The notes beneath the pieces were generated by a model. It made no database searches. It saw only the letters and a program-made list of their open reading frames with translations, and was not told the origin of the DNA. Positions 57,361 to 64,000 of a stretch of DNA of 64,000 bases are shown piece by piece. The stretch is from Anthracocystis setariae (Eukaryota; Basidiomycota; Ustilaginomycetes; Ustilaginales; Ustilaginaceae): contig CAKMXJ010000016.1 in the NCBI GenBank assembly GCA_928724745.1, positions 62,001 to 126,000 of the forward strand, read 5' to 3'. The stretch's first letter is position 1; each line of letters starts with the position of its first letter. A program made the position numbers and the translations under genes.

Positions 57361-60300
57361 ATGCAAACCCGTAGCCAGCCTCGTCCCGGCCCCCCGGACT
57401 CTGTTACGAGTTCGGGCAGCCCTACCCCCGAAAGTCCCGATTCAGGAGGCGACCCCGTCCAGGGGCTAGTCGCCGCCGTGCAGAGCCTAACCGCCCTGGT
57501 CGGAGGATTGGCCGACCAGATCCGGCTGCTCAACGGTGGTCGAGCCCCCGACCCCGCCGTCCCGATCCCGGCAGAACCTAGCCTCCCGCCCATGGGGCAT
57601 CCGGGAGACCTTTCTCCGGAACACGAGACCTCGGAAGAACGGTACGCCCGCGCTACCCGCCTTATGGGCGAGCGCGAGGCCAATCCCCAGCCGGTACCCC
57701 CGGGAGCTCCCGTCGTAGCTACCAACTGGGACCTTACGGAGGACTACTCCTCCCGGGTCAAGACCCCGGAAGTTAGCGTTGCCGCCCCTTCCTGGGACGG
57801 CAAGCGCGACGAGCTGGAGGCTTTCATCGAACAATGCACCCTCCATTTCGATCTTAACCCGGCACGTTTCCCCTCCGACCCCCGCCGGGTCTTATGGGCC
57901 CTAGCTCATATTTCGGGTGTACCCCGGAAGCGACTCCGCAACCTGCGCCAGGCCCGCCCGGAAATCAACCTGTTCCACAAGTGGGATACGTTCTGTGCCA
58001 ATCTTCGCCGCACCTATGGGGATCCTAACCCGGGACACACCGCCCGGGTCAAGCTCCAGCGGCTGCGTCAATCGGGAAGCGTTAGCGCTCACGCTGCCGA
58101 GTTCTTGGCCCTAGCCACTAAGGCTAACGCTACCGACAATCAGCAACTGCTGACGACCTTCCAGCTTAGTCTCCGGGAGAGCCTCCGGCAGAAGCTCCTC
58201 CACGTGGAGACCCACGACCTGCACGAGTACATTGACACCGCTATCCGAACCGAGCAGCGAATGTACGAAATCGGCTTGGTGACCCCGGGTCACTCGGAAC
58301 CCCCGGGTCGCCCGGAACGCCGTCCCAAACTTCGGGGCGGTCGCTCACCCAATTCGACGGTACCCCGTCGCGAGACCCCCAACAAGCGGGGTGATCCGCC
58401 CCGCCCCGGGCTGGCCAGCCGGGAGCTTCCCGACGAGGTCCGCAAGTACCGTCGGGAAAACAACCTCTGCTACGGGTGCGGGGGCCCTCACGCAGTCCGG
58501 GACTGCCCAAAGGCCGCCCAGACTCGGCCCCTCCGGGCCAACGTGGCTATCCTAGACCCCGCCAACGGCGATCTTTTGGTCCAACCCCTGGTCCCGGACG
58601 TCCCGGAGACCCGGTGGGCCGGGGAGGATGAAGCCACACCTATCAACGGCGAGGATGACCTATCGGATGACCGCTCCGTCCTTTCCTATGACCCGGAGTG
58701 GGACCCCGAGTCCACCGACCACCCTCAGTCTCTCCCGGTGAGGGCCAACATCGCCCAACTTCGCCAGGACCCGGGACTCGTGGATCTCAGGAGCCATGTA
58801 GCGGCCCTCATCCCTCCCGCCGAGCCGGTGATCAGCGGGGGCACCATCCGGGTACACCGACACCCCAGCATCCCGGTGTATGAGTGCTGGGTCACGCTGG
58901 CCGGGTGCCGGGCCCGGGCCCTAATCGACGGGGGCGCCACCGCTTCTTTCGTGGACAGGGCCATGCTGGATCGGGAGGTGGGCATCCCGGAAGCCCTCCG
59001 GGCCCCGGTGCGTACCGCAACCTTCGACTCCCGCTCAGAGGATATCACCCACACTATCCGGGCATCGGTCAGCCTCGCGGGCGTCCCGGTTACCCCGAAT
59101 CATCAATTCTACGTCGCACCCCGCATCTCCAACTATGATATCATCCTAGGAATGGATTGGATTGAAAAGACCGAACCGGTACTCAATTATCAAACCCAAA
59201 CCATGCACTTCCCGCTCCCGGGAGGAGGGGGTTACGCCACCACCCCAGTTCAACCCACCGGTCCTCCGCTGCTTACCAATGGACAGGATCCCGTCCCGGG
59301 GGAGAACTGTTTTGCTATCCACCCCAGCTCTTTGGAGCCACCCCGGGCCCCAGGCCTCCCGGAAGAGTACCGGGACTTTTCGGACGTGTTCGATGAGGCC
59401 AACGCTGACGGGCTCCCGCCTCGCCGGCCCCACGACCACCAGATTAACCTCCTTCCCGGAGCTCAAATCCCGCATGGCGCACTATACTCCCTCTCCGGGA
59501 GAGAAATGGAGGAACTTAAGACCTATCTTGATAAGATGCTTGAGATAGGGTTCATCCGGCCGTCCAAGAGCCCGGCAGCCGCCCCTATCATCTTCGTCCC
59601 GAAGAAAGATGGCAAACTCCGCCTTTGCGTCGACTACCGGGCCCTCAACAGCATCACCATCAAAGACAAGTACCCGATTTCCCTGATCTCCGAGCACCTG
59701 GACTGCCTCTCCCGGGCTAAGATTTACACGAAATTGGATCTTAAGGGGGCCTACAATCTTGTTCGCATCGCGGAGGGCGACAAATGGAAAACAGCCTTCC
59801 GGACCAGGTACGGGAGCTACGAATACTTAGTTATGCCCTTTGGGCTATGTAACGCTCCGTCTACCTTCCAGCGTCTTATGAACCACGTTCTCCACGACCT
59901 CTTGGATGTCACCGTAATAGTGTATTTGGACGATATCCTCATATTTTCCGTCGACCCCGCAGAACACACCTCTCACGTCCGGGAGGTGTTGAGACGCCTC
60001 CGAGACCACAAGCTGTACTGTGCCCCGGGAAAATGTGACTTCAGGACCTCGTCCGTCAAGTTCCTTGGGTACCGGGTCAGTCCCGGGGGGATCAGCATGG
60101 ACCCCGGTAAAGTGGACGCGGTGACGTCCTGGCCCGAACCGGTCACCATCCGGGACATCCAGGTCTTCCTAGGATTTGCCAATTTCTATCGCCGCTTCAT
60201 CCGGCACTACTCCCGGGTGGCGTCCCCGCTCACCGATCGGCTCAAGAACAAGGCCTCCGGTAAAATCAACTTGGAGCCCCGTGAGCGGGAAGCCTTCACC

Positions 60301-61962
60301 CGTCTCAAGGAAGCCTTCACTACCGCTCCAATCCTACAACACTTCGACCCCTCCCGGCTCACAGTGATCGAGACAGATGCTAGTGATTACGTCGTGGCTG
60401 CCGTACTCTCCCAGTGGCATGCCATCCCGGGAACCGACCCCGGGGCCGTACCCCGGCCCTCGACCCACCGGCTTCACCCGGTAGCCTATTGGTCGCGAAA
60501 GATGCAGCCCGCCGAGCGCAATTACGAAATACACGATAAGGAGCTCCTAGCGATCGTGGACGCGTTGCAGGAATGGAGACATTACCTCCACGGGCTCCAG
60601 GAGCCGTTTGAGGTGCTCACCGACCACCAGGCCCTCCAATATTTCCAAACGAAACGGCAACTTAACAGGCGGCAGGCCCGGTGGAGCATGGCTCTCGGGG
60701 AATTCACGTTTACCATTACGTACCGACCCGGGACCCAGGCAACCCGCCCGGACGCTCTGTCCCGGCGCTCCGATGGTCATCCCAACACCACCACTACCAA
60801 CCATCAGCATGACCCCGCTAACGTCGCGGTCCTCCTACCCCCTCACCTGTTCCAAGATTCCGGGCTGGCGGAACAACGAACCCCGGCCGCGCACCGGATA
60901 TCTGACGTAGCCCCGGACCCCGATCCCCTCCCGACCAGTCCCGTGTCCCCCGACGAAGTTAGACAAATCCTAGAACGCTATCACGACCACCCAACGGCGG
61001 GACACCCGGGAGTGGCCGCGACCCTCGAATTAGTCCGCCGTCACCATTCCTGGTCGACCCTCAAGCAAGATGTCACGGAGTACGTCCGAACCTGCGGGGC
61101 CTGTAAGCGCGCTAAGGCACCCCGGCACAAGCCTTACGGACTGCTACTCCCGCTTGAGGCCCCGTCCCGGCCGTTCGGGACCATCACCATGGACCATATC
61201 GAAGGTCTCCCGCCTTCCCGGGCGGGTGGCCTCACATTCGACTCCGTTCTCGTCGTCGTCGATCGCCTCACCAAATACTCGCTTTTCCTCCCGGCTCGCA
61301 AGTCCGATACGGCTAAGGACCTCGCCCACATGCTGTTCTCCCGTGTCTTTGCCTATTTTGGACTCCCGGACACCATCGTCTCAGACCGGGGGCGCACGTT
61401 TGTAGCATCCTTGTGGAAAGACATATTAGCCGCCCTCGGAACCACCCCGGCCCTTTCGACAGCCTATCATCCGCAAACCGACGGCCAAACGGAGCGTATC
61501 AACCAGAACTTAGAAGTTTTCCTCCGATTCTATGTTAACTACCAGCAAGACGACTGGGCTGCATGGCTGCCGTACGCCCAACTTACGCTTAACAATAGGG
61601 TGTCAGCTACTACCGGACTCCCGGCCACCCTACCCCTATTTGGCTTCACTCCGCGAACCCTCCCCGGCTCCCCGGCCCTCTCCCCGGATGGTGCTCCGCC
61701 CTCCGACTCGTCCTTCCGGAAGCTCCTCGAACACTGCCAAGTCAACATCAACCACGCTGCCGGTATTATGTCACGATATGCGAACCGTTCCAGGATGGAC
61801 CGGTCTTTTTCCGGGGGTGATATGGTGCTACTCCGCACCCGGCATCTCCGACAAGATCGACCGTCCCGGAAGTTAGGGAACCCGCTAGCGGGACCGTTTC
61901 GTGTCCTCCAGGCGGTAGGCTCCCGGGCTTACAAGCTGGACCTCCCGCCTGCTGTAAAATGA
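57361..61962 (+). CDS. Ty3-type (Metaviridae) Gag-Pol polyprotein, 3' truncated
   Basis: One open frame of 1533 codons carrying a full retrotransposon set. Gag (about 130-310, including HFDLNPARFPSDPRRVLWAL) is followed by a zinc knuckle CYGCGGPHAVRDC (about 370, CX2CX3HX4C). The aspartic protease reads ALIDGGATASFVD (about 520). Reverse transcriptase runs from LRLCVDYRALNSITIKDKYP to VIVYLDDILIFS (YLDD about 857). RNase H has IETDASDYVVAAVLSQW and the integrase has a zinc domain plus the DDE core (TMDHIEG, IVSDRGRTF, YHPQTDGQTERINQNLE). It stops abruptly after YKLDLPPAVK, where relatives continue to the end of integrase, and no 3' LTR follows. Fused gag-pol without frameshift. Very rich in CCCGGG-type codon pairs compared with the host genes. 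Confidence 0.9.
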   Translation: MQTRSQPRPGPPDSVTSSGSPTPESPDSGGDPVQGLVAAVQSLTALVGGLADQIRLLNGGRAPDPAVPIPAEPSLPPMGHPGDLSPEHETSEERYARATRLMGEREANPQPVPPGAPVVATNWDLTEDYSSRVKTPEVSVAAPSWDGKRDELEAFIEQCTLHFDLNPARFPSDPRRVLWALAHISGVPRKRLRNLRQARPEINLFHKWDTFCANLRRTYGDPNPGHTARVKLQRLRQSGSVSAHAAEFLALATKANATDNQQLLTTFQLSLRESLRQKLLHVETHDLHEYIDTAIRTEQRMYEIGLVTPGHSEPPGRPERRPKLRGGRSPNSTVPRRETPNKRGDPPRPGLASRELPDEVRKYRRENNLCYGCGGPHAVRDCPKAAQTRPLRANVAILDPANGDLLVQPLVPDVPETRWAGEDEATPINGEDDLSDDRSVLSYDPEWDPESTDHPQSLPVRANIAQLRQDPGLVDLRSHVAALIPPAEPVISGGTIRVHRHPSIPVYECWVTLAGCRARALIDGGATASFVDRAMLDREVGIPEALRAPVRTATFDSRSEDITHTIRASVSLAGVPVTPNHQFYVAPRISNYDIILGMDWIEKTEPVLNYQTQTMHFPLPGGGGYATTPVQPTGPPLLTNGQDPVPGENCFAIHPSSLEPPRAPGLPEEYRDFSDVFDEANADGLPPRRPHDHQINLLPGAQIPHGALYSLSGREMEELKTYLDKMLEIGFIRPSKSPAAAPIIFVPKKDGKLRLCVDYRALNSITIKDKYPISLISEHLDCLSRAKIYTKLDLKGAYNLVRIAEGDKWKTAFRTRYGSYEYLVMPFGLCNAPSTFQRLMNHVLHDLLDVTVIVYLDDILIFSVDPAEHTSHVREVLRRLRDHKLYCAPGKCDFRTSSVKFLGYRVSPGGISMDPGKVDAVTSWPEPVTIRDIQVFLGFANFYRRFIRHYSRVASPLTDRLKNKASGKINLEPREREAFTRLKEAFTTAPILQHFDPSRLTVIETDASDYVVAAVLSQWHAIPGTDPGAVPRPSTHRLHPVAYWSRKMQPAERNYEIHDKELLAIVDALQEWRHYLHGLQEPFEVLTDHQALQYFQTKRQLNRRQARWSMALGEFTFTITYRPGTQATRPDALSRRSDGHPNTTTTNHQHDPANVAVLLPPHLFQDSGLAEQRTPAAHRISDVAPDPDPLPTSPVSPDEVRQILERYHDHPTAGHPGVAATLELVRRHHSWSTLKQDVTEYVRTCGACKRAKAPRHKPYGLLLPLEAPSRPFGTITMDHIEGLPPSRAGGLTFDSVLVVVDRLTKYSLFLPARKSDTAKDLAHMLFSRVFAYFGLPDTIVSDRGRTFVASLWKDILAALGTTPALSTAYHPQTDGQTERINQNLEVFLRFYVNYQQDDWAAWLPYAQLTLNNRVSATTGLPATLPLFGFTPRTLPGSPALSPDGAPPSDSSFRKLLEHCQVNINHAAGIMSRYANRSRMDRSFSGGDMVLLRTRHLRQDRPSRKLGNPLAGPFRVLQAVGSRAYKLDLPPAVK

Positions 61963-62081
61963 TAGCAAATGAGGAATGACGGCCTTACGGCAAAGCCAAG
62001 AATAAGTATTTAATTATGGCTTTTGAGCGTGACTTACGGAAGTAGGCGTCGGGTGATCAATCCCGACGTTGGGTTCTGACA
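61963..62081. repeat. Junction fragment, probable truncated LTR of a second element family
   Basis: Begins right where Gag-Pol homology ends and finishes CCCGACGTTGGGTTCTGACA, similar to the inner and outer right end of the LTR at 62093-62751 (CCCGACGTTGGGTTCTGG at about 62678 and GGTTCTGACA at the end). Eleven bases (AACTGCGGGTT) separate it from that LTR. Confidence 0.5.
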
Positions 62082-62092
62082 AACTGCGGGTT

Positions 62093-62751
62093 TGTTAGAA
62101 TCCCGGAAGTCTTAAGATATCCGAACGTTGTCTTTGTTGTTATTCCAAAGATCCACGTCAGGTTTCGTACGCTCACGTCGTCTTTGCAGAGGTAGGAAGC
62201 TTGAACGATAAATACTATAAGTACTTTGATGACTACTCGACGAGTTGTCGGAGAGAAGGTATGGTAAGAGTAAATGGGGGAAAGATTCGATAAAATTCCA
62301 AGACCACCAGCAGGGCATGATAACACGGTGCTTATATACATGACTGACTCACTTGGACGCTCGTACATGAGAGTCCTTCGTGGTTCGTTGCGAGGAGTGT
62401 TACATTCATGGTGTGGTTTCCTTGCTTCGTTGCCAGTAGGCGACTCCGTCGGTGAGGGCGTGGTCCAATGGTCGGGTTGTGAGGGTCCGTTGAGGAGTTT
62501 CGTGAAATGCCCGGATACGGTAAACCCGACCTCGGGTTTTCAAGTAATGTCTTGTAACGTGTGTCTTGAACAGTGGGTCTTGGACGTGTGTGTGAGTCTT
62601 CAGTGAATTTCCCATAAATATGGTCGTGTTTGTCCGGATCCGGAATCGATCGTGGGTCCGCATGCGGATGGCAGAACCCGACGTTGGGTTCTGGGCCGAA
62701 GGGTGAAATGCTCTAAGTGTGAGGCGACGTAAAGAATCCTAGGTTCTGACA
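62093..62751 (-). repeat. LTR (3' LTR of a minus-strand element)
   Basis: 659 bp with terminal inverted bases TGTTAGAATCC at the left and GGTTCTGACA at the right. On the minus strand it starts TGTCAGAACC directly after a G-rich stretch (CGCGGGGGAC, 62752-62761) that fits a polypurine tract, which is the normal arrangement at a 3' LTR. The matching 5' LTR would lie beyond the right window edge. Confidence 0.65.
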
Positions 62752-62830
62752 GTCCCCCGCGTCGAGCACTTCACACACTTCAGGCACGCACGATACTAAA
62801 CGACAAAGGGCGCATGAATTACAACGGGTC

Positions 62831-63955
62831 TTAAGGACCCGAGGCATTTGATCCGGAAGCACGAACAAACCTGTTTCGAGGGCCAGGGGCCTCTCGCTTG
62901 TCGACGAACTCTTCGATCTGGCCTAGAATCTTGATGAAGTACAAAGGATCCCACTTCTTTGGAGGTGTTTTCCCCGTACGCGAAGCAACGAGTGTGTCGA
63001 TGCAGATTTCCTTGGCTTCCGAGAGTTTTCCGCGTAGCTCGTCGACGAGCGCGATTCTCTGAGTTCGCTTTCCTTCGTACCCTAAACCTCTGCATGGTTT
63101 CGAGATGATCATGCAGTGGTCGCAAGACCCGCGCGCGGGGTCTCGCTTCTTCCCTTGATGATTGACCCCAGCACCGAAGGAGCAGTGTACCCCGATGAGT
63201 TGGCACTCTTGGCAGCCAGGGTCCATGATCGCGAGGCCGGGGTGTGGTGGATGTTCCAGGGAGGTGAAGTGTCGTCGTGCGTTGAGCACAACACCTGCCG
63301 GTACCACGAACCTCTTCTGTTTTGAGACTGGTACCCCCGATGTGATTGGCCCCGACCATGCCAGGTGTGGGGGGAGGGGGTACTCTGCAGTTCCGCCGGC
63401 GGGTTGAGCTTCGTTTGCTTCGATGTGAGATTCGGAAGCCGCAACAGCGGCGGCGGCGGCACCCGTCGGTCGTCGTTGAGGAATTGTCATGCTTGCCTCC
63501 ACGAGCTCGATGGCTCGGGATGGCAAGGCGCGGTTGGTAGTGCGGACGGGAACGCTTTGGCTTTGTTCCTCGTCCTCATCCTCGTCTTGGTGGATGTACG
63601 GGTCCACTTCGTAGTCACCGTCCATGAGGGAGTCGTCTGAATAGAGGAACAGACGGCTATCCTCTGGAGTTTGGTCAGTTCCAGTCGTGGAGCTGACCGG
63701 CCTCAACGCAGGCAGTGGACGCCTTCGGAGGCGAAGTGAGTGACCGGCCGCACGGGGCTCGGTCGACGAGGGTGGGGCATCGTCTCCTTTGTTGGAAGGG
63801 ACGACGGCGCTGTCTTGATCAGCGACTTGTGATGATTGTGCACCGCCGGCCTGAGTTGGCTGGGCGGTGGCGCTGGTGCTAAGCATCTCAGCGTCTTGCG
63901 GTGCCGTGCTGGAGTTGGCAGAGGGCGGCGGTGGTTGGAGAGTGTCGATGGCCAT
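62831..63955 (-). CDS. Retroelement-associated ORF with Zn2Cys6-like cysteine cluster
   Basis: 374 aa, intact, ending 79 bp before the LTR, so it is the last or only gene of that element. The first 200 residues are disordered (Pro/Ser/Ala, then an acidic patch DEDEDEEQ). Residues 248-288 hold cysteines spaced CX2CX6C-X19-CX2CX6C (C248, C251, C258, C278, C281, C288), the Gal4-type zinc-cluster pattern with a longer central loop. A helical stretch (RIALVDELRGKLSEAKEI) follows. No capsid, protease or polymerase motif. It could be a nucleocapsid-like protein or a captured host DNA-binding domain. The start ATG (63955) is 45 bp from the window end, so upstream genes of the element are unseen. Confidence 0.7.
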   Translation of the reverse strand: MAIDTLQPPPPSANSSTAPQDAEMLSTSATAQPTQAGGAQSSQVADQDSAVVPSNKGDDAPPSSTEPRAAGHSLRLRRRPLPALRPVSSTTGTDQTPEDSRLFLYSDDSLMDGDYEVDPYIHQDEDEDEEQSQSVPVRTTNRALPSRAIELVEASMTIPQRRPTGAAAAAVAASESHIEANEAQPAGGTAEYPLPPHLAWSGPITSGVPVSKQKRFVVPAGVVLNARRHFTSLEHPPHPGLAIMDPGCQECQLIGVHCSFGAGVNHQGKKRDPARGSCDHCMIISKPCRGLGYEGKRTQRIALVDELRGKLSEAKEICIDTLVASRTGKTPPKKWDPLYFIKILGQIEEFVDKREAPGPRNRFVRASGSNASGP

Positions 63956-64000
63956 GTCGTTCGTGACAGAGGGCCGAGCGCTTGATGGGAGTGGAGCCTT

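Overview
The window looks like nuclear DNA of a plant-associated smut fungus (Ustilaginomycetes, most likely Ustilaginaceae). This is inferred from long, mostly intronless GC-rich genes, short introns of about 75-110 nt with GTAAGT/GTACGT donors, Ser/Ala/Gln-rich low-complexity tails, and recognisable fungal proteins. I cannot name the species. About 24 protein genes can be supported, alternating between strands and often arranged as divergent or closely convergent pairs.

Left part (1-22 kb): an N-acetylglutamate synthase (arginine synthesis), a 2 kb stretch without an assignable gene, an Ntn-type asparaginase, a large secreted pectin lyase-like protein, an unknown coiled-coil protein, a LYC1-type acetyltransferase divergent from a short UBX-domain protein, a 1469-aa FUSC-like membrane transporter, and a fatty-acid-cyclopropane/coclaurine-type methyltransferase.

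Middle (22-52 kb): two tRNA-splicing genes, SEN54 and TPT1, lie next to each other in the same orientation with a degenerate Tc1/mariner element between them. They are followed by a SET-domain protein, V-ATPase subunit C (VMA5), the RES-complex RNA-binding protein IST3, a short-chain dehydrogenase, a GPI-type fasciclin protein, a full-length Tc1/mariner element, NUS1 (dolichol synthesis), the mitochondrial rhomboid protease PCP1, RNA polymerase II subunit RPB4 (three exons), a WDR5/SWD3 WD40 protein, a DUF1295 membrane protein, kinesin-5 and ADE1. Kinesin-6 follows from 52.3 kb.

Right end (56-64 kb) is a nest of LTR retroelements: two LTRs in head-to-head orientation, a Ty3-type Gag-Pol reading frame of 1533 codons that has lost its 3' end, a junction fragment, and a complete LTR of a second element on the minus strand. 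That element's visible ORF carries a Zn2Cys6-like cysteine cluster. The older repeat copies differ from their partners mainly at CpG sites, as expected of a genome where repeats decay by CpG transition.

The observations most worth checking are: a catalytic Glu-to-Lys change in the otherwise intact mariner transposase; arrays of evenly spaced short repeats in the termini of both mariner-type elements; an in-frame 41-codon extension behind the pectin lyase stop codon; SEN54-TPT1 linkage; frame-preserving or tiny-exon introns in the SET and UBX genes; and the Zn2Cys6-like ORF attached to an LTR.
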